This document shows positions 30,068-39,921 of a stretch of 64,000 bases of DNA, one piece after another. The notes beneath the pieces are model-generated. The model had not been told where the DNA came from. It saw only the letters and a program-made list of their open reading frames with translations, and did not search any database. Where the stretch lies: NCBI RefSeq assembly GCF_000208405.1, contig NC_015437.1, positions 1,915,501-1,979,500 on the forward strand, given 5' to 3'. The stretch is from Selenomonas sputigena ATCC 35185. GTDB taxonomy: Bacteria; Bacillota; Negativicutes; Selenomonadales; Selenomonadaceae. How positions within the stretch are numbered: position 1 is the stretch's first letter; every line of letters starts with the position of its first letter. The translations under genes were made by a program, and so were the position numbers.

Positions 30068-30652
30068 TTACTGCACACATTCCTTGAGCTTTTCCGGCGG
30101 CAGAAGACGCATCAATCCCATGATTGCCAAGATCTGATCGAACGCCGTCCCCGGATTCGCCACATTTCGGATCTTCACGACATGCGTGGCGTCCTTCCAG
30201 TTGTCAAACTCACTGTTGTTTTCCGCATATTCCAAATGATACTTTATCTCACTATTCTTATGTCCGAGACGAATCATGCGCTCGACGAGCGTCACATAGT
30301 CGACCATGAGGAAGATCGTTTCGAAATTCTCTTTCAAAAGGCGCGAGAGCTGCTTGACGCCATTCGCCTCCAACATCACAAGGCTGATCTTATGCTCCTG
30401 CAGCGCCGAAAGAACGTCTTTTTTCAAGACGCCATAATAGTCGCCCTTATATGTGACGTGCACAATGAATTCCTGCTTGAAGAATTCCGCCTTGCCGACA
30501 AAGCGGTAAAATCTCGTATCGGAATCAATCTTTCCGGGCTTCCGCGTCGTATATAAAGGAATGTAATGTATCCCCATCTGCATGAGCTTGCCGATCAGCA
30601 CCGTCTTGCCCGAAGCGTGCGGCCCGACCAGCGCATAAATCTTATTTGTCAT
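30068..30652 (-). CDS. Guanylate-kinase-like P-loop protein
   Basis: A 194-residue protein with a P-loop (ALVGPHASGKTVLIGKLMQ) and the guanylate-kinase-like YTTRKPGKIDSDTRFYRFV followed by a Lid-like region. It resembles GMP kinases but diverges in the second half (for example, DNWKDATHVVKIRNV), so it may not be the housekeeping enzyme. AGGAGAGGATT precedes the ATG. It stands alone, facing away from the threonine-synthase-like gene. The AT-rich 337-bp gap upstream (30653-30989) shows no further gene. Confidence 0.65.
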   Translation of the reverse strand: MTNKIYALVGPHASGKTVLIGKLMQMGIHYIPLYTTRKPGKIDSDTRFYRFVGKAEFFKQEFIVHVTYKGDYYGVLKKDVLSALQEHKISLVMLEANGVKQLSRLLKENFETIFLMVDYVTLVERMIRLGHKNSEIKYHLEYAENNSEFDNWKDATHVVKIRNVANPGTAFDQILAIMGLMRLLPPEKLKECVQ

Positions 30653-30989
30653 AATCCTCTCCTAAGAAAGCCGTTTGCACGGCCGGCGAAAAAGAAAAAG
30701 AGGGCCGCCCCTCCTCGTTCTCCTTATATCAAAAAAGCTGTCCCTACAGCAAAAAGATAAAAATCATAAAAACCTCTCATATGCTATCATACATCATTTC
30801 TTCTCCTTTGCCAACCATATTTTCTCTGGAGAAACAAAAAGCCGTCCTTATTTTTCGCTTAAAATTTCTGATTGAAATACAGGAAAATTTACAAAGGAAA
30901 AGGAAATGCGCGGGAAAAAGCGAATATATCCATGACGACAAGATACTGAGCAGAAAAATCGGATGTTATGACGAAAGGCGGGATGCTCC

Positions 30990-31985
30990 GTGTATTTTTA
31001 CTGCGAAAAGTGCAAAAAAAAATATCCCATCAGCTCGATGAACTATCGCTGCGAATGCGGCGGCATGTTCCATCTGAACAAGGCGGCCAACGAAGAGACT
31101 GTGCATGAAGTCACGATCGGACACATGCACACCGAACTTTTGAGCATCAAGATTGACGGCATCGAGTATCTGCTGAAGACGGAGAACCTTCTGCCGACCG
31201 GATCCTTCAAGGATCGCGGCGCTTACACGCTGATCAATGAGATCCACCACGTCGGCATCGAGAAGATCGCGCTCGATTCGGCAGGCAACGCCGGCGCCTC
31301 CATTGCCGCGCACGCAGCGGCGGCGGGCATCGACTGCACAGTCTACGTGCCGAAGGAGACGTCGCCTGACAAACTGCGTCAGATTGCCGCCTACGGCGCG
31401 AAGATCGTCAAAGCTGAAGGCGGGCGCATGGGCGCGTGCCAAGCGGTCAAGGAAAACCTCGGCGACGCCTACTATGCTTCGCATGTCTACAATCCGCTCT
31501 TCTTCGAGGGCATGAAGGCGATGGCATACGAGATTTACGAGCAGCTCGGCGAGAGTGTGCCCGAGTACATCTTCCTGCCTGTCGGTAACGGCACGATGCT
31601 CTTAGGGCTTTACTACGGCTTCATCGAGATCGGCCGCCTGCCGCGCCTCGTGCCCGTGCAGAGCAAGAACTGCGCGCCGCTCTACGAGGCGTTCAACAAG
31701 ATACCGGCAAGTCCGAAGACGGAGACGATCGCCGATTCGATCCGCATCGAAACGCCCAAGCGTCTGAACGACATGCTTGCCGCCGTCACGAACAGCGGCG
31801 GCGACGTCCTCATCGTCGAGGACGAGGACATCGTACGGTGCAAGGAGATGCTCGGACGCCGCGGCATCTACGTGGAAACGACAAGCGCCGCAGCTCTCGC
31901 CGGAGCCATGCAGATCTTCGGCAAGGCAAAGCCCGACAACTATCGTGTCGTCGTGCCGCTGACAGGCTCGGGACTCAAAGGATAA
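30990..31985 (+). CDS. Threonine-synthase-like PLP-dependent enzyme
   Basis: A 331-residue fold-type II PLP enzyme. A Cys pair ribbon (FYCEKCKKKYP, YRCECGGMF) at the N-terminus is typical of threonine-synthase-like proteins. The PLP lysine is in LLPTGSFKDRGAY, the phosphate-binding loop is LPVGNGTM, and SAGNAGASIAAHAA is the conserved Asn/Ser loop. It is shorter than classical ThrC and the substrate may differ. The start is GTG with a GGCGGG-type ribosome site. It is followed after 21 bp by the biotin carboxylase gene. Confidence 0.78.
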   Translation: MYFYCEKCKKKYPISSMNYRCECGGMFHLNKAANEETVHEVTIGHMHTELLSIKIDGIEYLLKTENLLPTGSFKDRGAYTLINEIHHVGIEKIALDSAGNAGASIAAHAAAAGIDCTVYVPKETSPDKLRQIAAYGAKIVKAEGGRMGACQAVKENLGDAYYASHVYNPLFFEGMKAMAYEIYEQLGESVPEYIFLPVGNGTMLLGLYYGFIEIGRLPRLVPVQSKNCAPLYEAFNKIPASPKTETIADSIRIETPKRLNDMLAAVTNSGGDVLIVEDEDIVRCKEMLGRRGIYVETTSAAALAGAMQIFGKAKPDNYRVVVPLTGSGLKG

Positions 31986-32006
31986 TACGAATCAGGAGGC
32001 TGTATC

Positions 32007-33413
<1,407 letters not shown>

Positions 33414-33423
33414 AGCCTTTCCA

Positions 33424-33500
33424 CAATCGAGTAGCAGACGGTGATTAGCCGCCGTCCTCTCACACCGCCGTACGTACCATTCGGTACACAGCGGTTTCAA
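33424..33500 (-). mobile_element. Group II intron 3'-end remnant (domains V-VI)
   Basis: On the minus strand, ACCGCTGTGTACC-GAAT-GGTACGTACGGCGGT has the form of a domain V hairpin. It is followed by GTGAGAGGACGGCGG, CTAATCA and CCGTCTGCTACTCGAT, which match the domain VI and 3' terminus of common bacterial group II introns. No reverse transcriptase or other intron body is present. It sits between the biotin carboxylase stop and its terminator. Class C introns favour sites next to terminator hairpins, which fits, but the class is an inference. Confidence 0.6.
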
Positions 33501-33515
33501 TAGGCTGTTTGTATG

Positions 33516-33568
33516 GACGGATACGCCTCGGCTAAATCATAAAAGCGAAGCGTATCCGTCTTTCTTTT
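33516..33568 (+). terminator. Terminator downstream of the biotin carboxylase gene
   Basis: GACGGATACGC pairs with GCGTATCCGTC around a 23-base loop and is followed by TTTCTTTT. Confidence 0.8.
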
Positions 33569-33714
33569 GTCATCGTCATTTTAACCACTATAAGGTTGCT
33601 TATCCGCCAACAATGAAGTAGTTTGGAAGATTTTATCCCCCACGGGGAAGAAGCAAAAGTCAGCTTGCATTTGCTTCACTTTCGCATTACAATGAGCGAA
33701 AGGAGGGATCTATT

Positions 33715-34008
33715 ATGACTAAGACTGCCACCATCAACATGCGCATTGAGCCTGCTGTGAAAGCCCAAGCCGAGGATGTCTTTTCCAGCTTCGGCATATC
33801 CATCACCGATGCCATCAACATCTTTCTGTACGCTTCCATCATGGAGGGCGGCTTTCCCTTCCGTCCGAAACAGCCACGATACAACAAGGAAACACTCATC
33901 GCCATGCAGGAAGCGCGTGACATCATGGACGGAAAAATCGAAGCGAAACGCTATCACTCCCTGTCTGCACTCTTAAAAGATTTGGATGCGGAGGACGATG
34001 ATGATTGA
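33715..34008 (+). CDS. RelB/DinJ family antitoxin (orphan)
   Basis: A 97-residue ribbon-helix-helix antitoxin. The N-terminus TKTATINMRIEPAVKAQAED and the DAINIFLYASIMEGGFPF segment are characteristic of DinJ/RelB. GGAGGG precedes the ATG. A second ATGATG overlaps its end, where a RelE/YafQ toxin would normally begin, but the sequence that follows shows no such toxin and soon reads into fragments of other genes. The toxin seems to have been lost. Confidence 0.85.
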   Translation: MTKTATINMRIEPAVKAQAEDVFSSFGISITDAINIFLYASIMEGGFPFRPKQPRYNKETLIAMQEARDIMDGKIEAKRYHSLSALLKDLDAEDDDD

Positions 34009-34145
34009 ACTCGTAACCACCAGTGATAGACGAATGCGGGCGGAATTTGCGCACCTCGAATCCGAGCCGCACCTCATCGGCTTCATGAGCGAGGCTCCTC
34101 AACAGGTACAGGAATTTCCCCGAACCGATGTCCAACGCGCAGAGA
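33990..34145 (-). pseudogene. Fragment resembling a SAM-dependent methyltransferase
   Basis: On the minus strand a short open segment reads ALDIGSGKFLYLLRSLAHE and then VRLGFEVRKF, like motif I and the following strand of a TrmB-type or related methyltransferase. Neither a start nor the rest of the domain is present. It abuts and partly underlies the end of the antitoxin gene on the other strand. Confidence 0.4.
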
Positions 34146-34181
34146 GGGCGGCAAAGAGGCGAAGACCTTACCCGAGATACG

Positions 34182-34412
34182 CTACGCCAAAGCACCGAAG
34201 ACGATGCCGAGGAGCGCTCCGGCCAGCACATCGCTCAGATAATGGACAAAGGGATAAATGCGGGAAAGACCTATTCCTGCCGCAAGCCCGAGTACGGCAA
34301 CACCCCAGCGGCGAGACACGCCGCAAAAAATAGCAGCAGCTGCCGCAAACGAGCCGAAAGTGTGCCCCGACGAAAAGGAAAAATCCGTCGGGGGCTGGAT
34401 GAGCAGAGGCAT
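34182..34412 (-). pseudogene. 5'-truncated PAP2-family phosphatase
   Basis: A 76-codon frame holds only the C-terminal half of a PAP2 (type 2 phosphatidic acid phosphatase) protein: DFSFSSGHTFGSFAAAAAIF (the P/S-SGH motif) and GLSRIYPFVHYLSDVLAG (the SRxxxxxHxxxD motif). The N-terminal motif KxxxxxxRP and its membrane helices are missing, and upstream codons hit a stop within about 10 codons. Confidence 0.6.
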
Positions 34413-34606
34413 CCACGGGAAATCGAGACAGGGTCAGGCGCGCAATAATCCATTTTGCATGCGCCTCTTTTCTTTAGATGTGCTTAGTATACCTCCCACA
34501 GCTAAACAGAAGCTAAAGGATTTCATACACCTCGCAAAACTTATGAAATGTGTATGGGTTTATGAATACAAAAGAGCCGCCCCTCTCGGCGTGCGCGCCA
34601 GACACT

Positions 34607-35374
34607 TTAACAAATCTTCTTCAACCCTTTATATTCTATTTCAGCCGGATGTGACCGATATAAAACATCTTCGCCTTCAACAGGCGAAATTGTAACCCCT
34701 GCCAGATATCCCATATGCTCCTCCGGAAAAGTTTCCGAAAAATCTGCTATAGACATTGGTTTATTCACGATAACTTGAACCCAACATTTATTCCCGCTAT
34801 GATCTTCGAACCATAGTTGAGGCATGACATCCGGTGCATCCGTAAACGAAAGAACTTTATATCCCTTCTTTCGGAGATTATCCATGACGATCGCTATGCC
34901 CCAATGGAGCAATTCCCATCTGGACACACGTTTAAAAGAATCATCGGATATGTCCAGTGGAACAATCTTCTCACCGGTCTTGGTATGCCGCAAATTCCAG
35001 CCGCTTTCCATAGTTGTCATATCATCACCGAAAATACGGAACAGGCAGGGAATCATATCATTATTCTCACAAATTCTCACCTGCAAATCCTTTCTTTTCT
35101 CAGATACAAAAGCACCACGCCTTGTATTTTTATCGATGCCAAACTCAACCTGCACGGAGAACACATTGTTCTTGAATCTAAAATTCATAGAGTCAAATGT
35201 CGGGCTCGTAATCTGCGTTCGCAACCAACAAAATCCCGTATAAGGATTCGAAAGTTTTTGGTTGTATTGATTGAACAGTGCTTGGAGATGTCTACCGGCT
35301 ATCGCCCAGCCTTGCAGGTACTTTGCACTCTCATCCGGACGGTCTATGAGATACCATTTCTTCTTTCTGTTCAT
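34607..35374 (-). CDS. Hypothetical protein of unknown family
   Basis: I do not recognise this 255-residue protein. It is soluble, with no signal or membrane segment. Two features stand out: a central segment VQVEFGIDKNTRRGAFVSEK, and a C-terminal segment MPQLWFEDHSGNKCWVQVIV, which has the spacing of acidic and Lys residues seen in some nuclease folds (speculative). It is AT-richer than the core genes. It lies 72 bp downstream of the PcfJ-like gene on the same strand, probably co-transcribed. The gap 34442-34606 holds nothing I can name. Confidence 0.6.
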   Translation of the reverse strand: MNRKKKWYLIDRPDESAKYLQGWAIAGRHLQALFNQYNQKLSNPYTGFCWLRTQITSPTFDSMNFRFKNNVFSVQVEFGIDKNTRRGAFVSEKRKDLQVRICENNDMIPCLFRIFGDDMTTMESGWNLRHTKTGEKIVPLDISDDSFKRVSRWELLHWGIAIVMDNLRKKGYKVLSFTDAPDVMPQLWFEDHSGNKCWVQVIVNKPMSIADFSETFPEEHMGYLAGVTISPVEGEDVLYRSHPAEIEYKGLKKIC

Positions 35375-35446
35375 TCTGCTCCCTCCTCGCTGTCCGCGTC
35401 CGACATCACATTTGCTTCATGCAGTAACAACATTCGCTCGTATCCA

Positions 35447-37564
35447 TCATGCCACACCTCGCTTCATCGGAAAGCGACGGCGCAGTCGCTCTATTCCCCG
35501 CAGAATCGCCAGATCCCGCTCCATGCTGCCCGATGCGATTGCACGCTGCAGACGCTCCGCCACCAGCGCCGCTTCGTCATCACCGCGCTCTGCCGCCCAC
35601 GAGAGCCAGTAGCGCGCACGCTCTACATCGCAGGGTATCGGCCGTCCGCGCTGATAGAGCAGCCCCAGAACGCGCGCCGCTTCAACCGAGCCGCTGAGAG
35701 CTGCCCGATAGAGCCGTTCGCCACGCGGAAAGACGTACATGAGATACTCCATTTCACCCCTGAACCGCATCCATGGCGGTGCTGCGACAGCGCAGCGCAC
35801 AGATCGCGCCAGATATTCGCCGAGCAGGCAATAATACCCCTCCTCGATCTCCTCCTCTGGCAGCGTTTCCAGCTCTTCCAGTGCCACCTCTTCCATCGCA
35901 CGCCGGTAGGGAAGCGGCGTCATGACAATGTCTTCCATGAAATTCGTCGCTTCCTCATCTCCGTCCAACACGTCCAGATGGTCAACGTCGACAGAGAGTC
36001 CCACATACCGCGCCCAGGCGCGGCAAATCGCCAGAACTCTTCCTCTCAGACGCTGATTATATTTCCCCAACGCCTGCACGATGCAGCCACTCTGCCCCAC
36101 CTCGATGCATGCCAGATATCGCTCACCTTGACGTACAGCAATGGTGATGGATTCCTTCTCTATCACATAATCGCGATAGCTCGCAAGGCAATTATGCAAA
36201 GCAATGCCGATGGGCGCGAGCTCATCCGTATGGTGGATGAGACGGAAATCATAGCCATTGACACAACATTCATAGCGCAGGATCTCCGGCCTGTAGAGAA
36301 TCCTCTGCGGCTCATCTCCCGATAGGATCGCCTCGACTTCCCAAGAAATCGCGTCACGCACATACTTCGTCATCCCCTCAGAGAGCAGGAGCTGCTTGAC
36401 CGCCTCACTCAGCTGTGCGCCGTATCGCTGAAAGTTCAAAAGGATCTCTCCGTGCCGTTGCGTTACTCCTCCCCACACATAATATCGCGAAAGGAATTCG
36501 GCAAGCGCCTTCTCCCCCTTTTGCCCGCACAGCCAACGCGCGTGACGTTCCAGCGCGTGCCACAAGCAGCGCTCCTCTTCCTCGCGCCGCTCCACACGCT
36601 GCGTCTTTGGATCGAAATAAAATTCATCGATCGACATGCCGGCAAATTCGTACTCCAGCTCCAAAAACGGCTGCATGAGCGAGACATCTTGCAAACCCAG
36701 TTGACGCAGCAGCATGTACCAAATGACGGCATAGGGATTGTAAGTATAGGCTCTTCGCACGCTCTTCGGCGGCCGTATTCCAAGGCAGTTGCAAAGAATC
36801 GGGTAGGGATTCGTCTCTTCATAAGGAAACATTTCGTCAAAATCTTCCACAGCCTCCGCCAGGAAGCCTTTGAGGTAGACGATATGGATGTCGAACGGGC
36901 GCTCTATGTATGCCGTAAGCATCTTTGCGCCTGTCATATTGCTGAGGATGCTCGGACGAATGCCATAGCGGCGATAGACGCCTTCCTCCAGAGCTTCGAG
37001 CACCAAGCCGACGATTTCCAACGGAATGCGGACAGCCGTGCACGTTGTCCACGGCTGCCATTTCCCGTCGACGAGAAGCCGTGTGAACTCCCAACGTCGC
37101 CGTGCGACCCATGCGGAAAGGGAAAAATTATGCCAGCGCAGGAGCACCCCGTCGCACTCGTAATGAATCTCCGCCACATCCGCCGCAACATTCAAAGGCC
37201 CATCCGGCGTGCGCTGGAACAGGCGCCAGCGGAACGGAATATAGAGCGTTTCCGGCTGCCCCGGCGACAAGTCAAAATCCTCATGTCTGGACAGGCCGCA
37301 GATCTCGCAGCCACATACGGAGCGAACGCCATTCGGCAAGCGTTGCTCCACCTCCTCCAACCGTCGATGCTGCAAACAAAACACATAGTCTTTGTCGTCA
37401 TCGATCTCCTCCAGCCCTTCAAAAGAGAGCGTCAGCACACAGGGCAGCTCCTCAATTGGCGCATGGATCTCAAGCGCCTCTGTGCAGGGCAGCCACTCGT
37501 ATGAATCCTCATCGTACCGAAACGCCATATCCAACATCCCACACACCGCCTTCCTCGCATCCAT
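35447..37564 (-). CDS. PcfJ-domain protein with C-terminal Sel1-like repeats
   Basis: A 705-residue cytosolic protein. At about residues 440-520 it has a PcfJ-like domain (ELAPIGIALHNCLASYRDYV, ITIAVRQGERYLACIEV, IVQALGKYNQRLRG). PcfJ-like proteins occur on plasmids and mobile elements and have no settled function. The last 80 residues (RLYRAALSGSVEAARVLGLL, ARYWLSWAAERGDDEAALVA) form one to two Sel1-type helical repeats. A CEICGLS Cys pair lies near residue 85. The ATG at 37564 has a poor ribosome site; an ATG at 37537 has GAGGAAGG upstream and may be the true start. Confidence 0.7.
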   Translation of the reverse strand: MDARKAVCGMLDMAFRYDEDSYEWLPCTEALEIHAPIEELPCVLTLSFEGLEEIDDDKDYVFCLQHRRLEEVEQRLPNGVRSVCGCEICGLSRHEDFDLSPGQPETLYIPFRWRLFQRTPDGPLNVAADVAEIHYECDGVLLRWHNFSLSAWVARRRWEFTRLLVDGKWQPWTTCTAVRIPLEIVGLVLEALEEGVYRRYGIRPSILSNMTGAKMLTAYIERPFDIHIVYLKGFLAEAVEDFDEMFPYEETNPYPILCNCLGIRPPKSVRRAYTYNPYAVIWYMLLRQLGLQDVSLMQPFLELEYEFAGMSIDEFYFDPKTQRVERREEEERCLWHALERHARWLCGQKGEKALAEFLSRYYVWGGVTQRHGEILLNFQRYGAQLSEAVKQLLLSEGMTKYVRDAISWEVEAILSGDEPQRILYRPEILRYECCVNGYDFRLIHHTDELAPIGIALHNCLASYRDYVIEKESITIAVRQGERYLACIEVGQSGCIVQALGKYNQRLRGRVLAICRAWARYVGLSVDVDHLDVLDGDEEATNFMEDIVMTPLPYRRAMEEVALEELETLPEEEIEEGYYCLLGEYLARSVRCAVAAPPWMRFRGEMEYLMYVFPRGERLYRAALSGSVEAARVLGLLYQRGRPIPCDVERARYWLSWAAERGDDEAALVAERLQRAIASGSMERDLAILRGIERLRRRFPMKRGVA

Positions 37565-37627
37565 GCCTACGAGTCAAGTCTATCATGCAGACGGTTCTTC
37601 GCGGTCGCTCTCAGAGAGACAATTCCA

Positions 37628-38140
37628 TCAGCGCACGGCGCTGTCACCGAGCACCGGCAAACCATAGTAATCAAGCACATCATTGATCAGGAAAAGATCA
37701 TACTCCCCCCGCTCGATGAAATACTGCACGATCACATCTTCCTTCTTCGTCTCGGATAGCGCGTAGCCGGCGCGGCGCAGGAGATCCTCCGCCTCCTTCA
37801 TATCCAGCTCGAGCGCCATGACGAGCGCCAAGATATGCCGCTTGCTCGGCGTATAACGCGCATCCCGCCGGAGCTTGGAAAACAGGCGCCGATCGAGCTG
37901 CGCTTTCTTGTAGACTTCGACCTCATCCCTGCCCTTTTCACGAATCAGTTTCATGAGCCGCTGTGCGAACGAATCCTCGAAACGTGCGAGAATCTTATCC
38001 AGCTTTTTGCGCAGCTGTCCGAGACGTCCTGAGCCCGGCGCACTATAAGAAAACTTCCAGCCCGCCTTACGCAATCCATCTAAATCAAAAAAATGCGTTT
38101 TAAGATACTGCTCGATCTCCTCTATGATTTTTGGATCCAT
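37628..38140 (-). CDS. HTH-type conserved hypothetical protein
   Basis: A 170-residue protein. The C-terminal 100 residues (EVEVYKKAQLDRRLFSKLRR, YTPSKRHILALVMALELDMK, AEDLLRRAGYALS) form an Xre-like helical domain common in Firmicutes accessory loci, often beside macro-domain genes by my recollection. No macro-domain gene is present here. The GPxxGRL region before it is a linker. The ATG at 38140 has GCGGAGGATGAT upstream; the longer frame to 38254 has none. Confidence 0.65.
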   Translation of the reverse strand: MDPKIIEEIEQYLKTHFFDLDGLRKAGWKFSYSAPGSGRLGQLRKKLDKILARFEDSFAQRLMKLIREKGRDEVEVYKKAQLDRRLFSKLRRDARYTPSKRHILALVMALELDMKEAEDLLRRAGYALSETKKEDVIVQYFIERGEYDLFLINDVLDYYGLPVLGDSAVR

Positions 38141-38211
38141 ATCATCCTCCGCAGGAAAAATCCCTGTCGCCGTTCGCGCTTTCATGCAAAGTATGGCGCA
38201 TAAGGAAACAG

Positions 38212-38292
38212 TTATTTCTTTGCCGCTTTGATGAACGCAGCGACGGAAATACACAAAGCAACAACGGAAATAACGATGGCTGCTTCTTGCAC
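38212..38292 (-). CDS. Candidate 26-residue membrane peptide (GTG start)
   Basis: A short frame translated MQEAAIVISVVALCISVAAF and ending IKAAKK is a single hydrophobic helix with a basic tail. An AAGGGTAAG ribosome site lies 6-8 bp before the GTG. It is in the leader of the HTH gene. There is no family match I can name, and short hydrophobic ORFs arise by chance, so this is a candidate only. The remaining gap 38293-38612 shows only a 15-bp direct repeat (TTATCAGCGTTTCCT at 38468 and 38499). Confidence 0.3.
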   Translation of the reverse strand: MQEAAIVISVVALCISVAAFIKAAKK

Positions 38293-38612
38293 GTTTTCTT
38301 ACCCTTTCTTATTGCAGTAAAGGAACCACTGATAAATTCAGCCACCCATCTTCACGCATCTGCACTGTCCTCTCGTCGTCGACAAATCCTCGACGCAGCA
38401 CCGCTACGCCTCCAGTATATCTCCTCGATAGATACAGCGCATCTGCGCAAATCTGGGCGACTTCATTTTATCAGCGTTTCCTAAAGTCGATTCTCCTATT
38501 ATCAGCGTTTCCTTTACTTTCTTCAATGGATGATGTCGCCATCATTCCATGCGCATAATTCGTGAAAAGGATACTTTTATCCTGCCTCCCGCCGCTTTAG
38601 TCGCATAAAAAC

Positions 38613-39242
38613 TCAAACTTCGCACATTAAAAACGTTCCACAGACCTTGAAAACACTGACTTTATACCAATGAAAATACCCCTTTATGCACATTTTCGTA
38701 GTTTTTGCGACAACAGTAGAGAGCAGCGTATGGCTGGCGGTCAGAAGCGTATTGCCATCCGACCAGCAGAGCGTGAGCATGCGGAAGCGGAAGCCATAGG
38801 AGAACCCCTTCTTGGCATGGCCGTAGAGGCGGGCGAGAAGCTCCACCCTTTTGGAGCGGGCGCGATGGTAGATAGAATCGTCAAGGATGAGCACGTTGAT
38901 GCGATCCGCCTGAGTCAGGGGAGCGAGCGTGTCATGGATGATGGCGGCGGCAAGCTCTGTCGTGAACCTGCGCCAGTGGATCCGGCAAGAGTTCATGAAG
39001 CGGTAAAACGTATCCTTGCCGAAAGGCATGGCGGCGCTTTGGAGATGCATTTGCGTGTAAACGGAACGCTGCTGGAACACCATGCGGAACGCCAGCAGGA
39101 AGATGCTGAGGACAGGGACGCCGCGAAGCTTGTACGCATTTGCCGCACGGAGGATGCGACTGACTTGATAGCGACGGAAAAAGACCTGCATTTCCTTAGA
39201 AAGCAGTTCCTCGTCTTGGTGGTTTTGTGTTATACTGTTCAT
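38613..39242 (-). pseudogene. Truncated IS4-type transposase
   Basis: The N-terminal half of a DDE transposase. QVFFRRYQVSRILRAANAYK, an FLLAFRMVFQQ helix region and the first catalytic Asp region LILDDSIYHRARSKRVELLA are followed by GFRFRMLTLCWSDGNTLL. The family match then stops at about residue 180 and a short unrelated tail follows. The second and third acidic residues are missing, so it is inactive. The ATG at 39242 has GGAGGTTC upstream. No terminal inverted repeats could be paired. Confidence 0.75.
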
Positions 39243-39410
39243 AGCATGAACCTCCATTGGATGTTTTTGGTTGACACTTAAAATTATACCAAATGGATGT
39301 TGCTCATGCTATTTTATTTGCCAAGACGATAGATATGTCAAGGGTTACAGCAGATTATTCATCTGCGAAGTTTGAGTAAAGAACACAACAAGAAAGAAGG
39401 TTTTTCTCCG

Positions 39411-39838
39411 ATGTCATCCTAGCTGCTCTACGCACTCCTCTCCGCACTTTCTGCTGCCTTTGTTTCCACCTTCGGCAAGATGGGACTCGAAGGCTCGACA
39501 GCAGCCCCGTCACCGCCATGCGCGGCGTCATCATGGCAATCTTCCTCGTCACGGTCATGATCGTGCAGGGACACGCCTCTCATCTGCCCGAGGTGTTCGC
39601 CGATCGCCGCGCTCTGGCATGCGTTGCCCTGAGCGGCATTGCCGGCGCCACGTCCTGGCTCTTCTACTTCATGGCCTTGAAGACCGGCGACGTTTCACGC
39701 ATCGCCCCCATCGACAAGTTCAGCGTCGTCTTCGCCGTCCTTCTCGCCATCCTTATCTTCGAGGAAGAAGTCACTCTCTCGCACGGCATCGGCATCTTCC
39801 TCATCGCGATCGACAGCCTGATGATCGCGATATTGTAA
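39411..39838 (+). pseudogene. Broken paralogue of the EamA transporter
   Basis: The sequence is a close DNA-level copy of the gene at 7646-8074. Codon 4 is TAG in place of TGG (ATG-TCA-TCC-TAG), and one base is missing near 39495 (GGCTCGACAGC versus GGGCTGGACAGC), shifting the frame before MRGVIMAIFL. From 39518 the second part stays open to a normal stop. An internal restart product of 106 residues is possible but would lack the first helices. Confidence 0.85.
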
Positions 39839-39850
39839 GACAGCGCTGAT

Positions 39851-39897
39851 AAAAGAGCCGCCCCCCGACCGAAACAGCGGCTGAGGGCGGCTCTTTT
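39851..39897. terminator. Terminator between the EamA pseudogene and the AAA ATPase gene
   Basis: AAAAGAGCCGCCC pairs with GGGCGGCTCTTTT. The hairpin sequence is nearly repeated at 41247-41289, on the other side of the ATPase gene. Confidence 0.85.
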
Positions 39898-39921
39898 CCT
39901 ATTTTCATATTCGTGCGCATG

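Noticed and set aside
38142-38345. A 67-codon minus-strand ORF overlapping the small membrane peptide
   Set aside because: It has a highly basic, low-complexity product, no ribosome site, and lies in a frame without family features.
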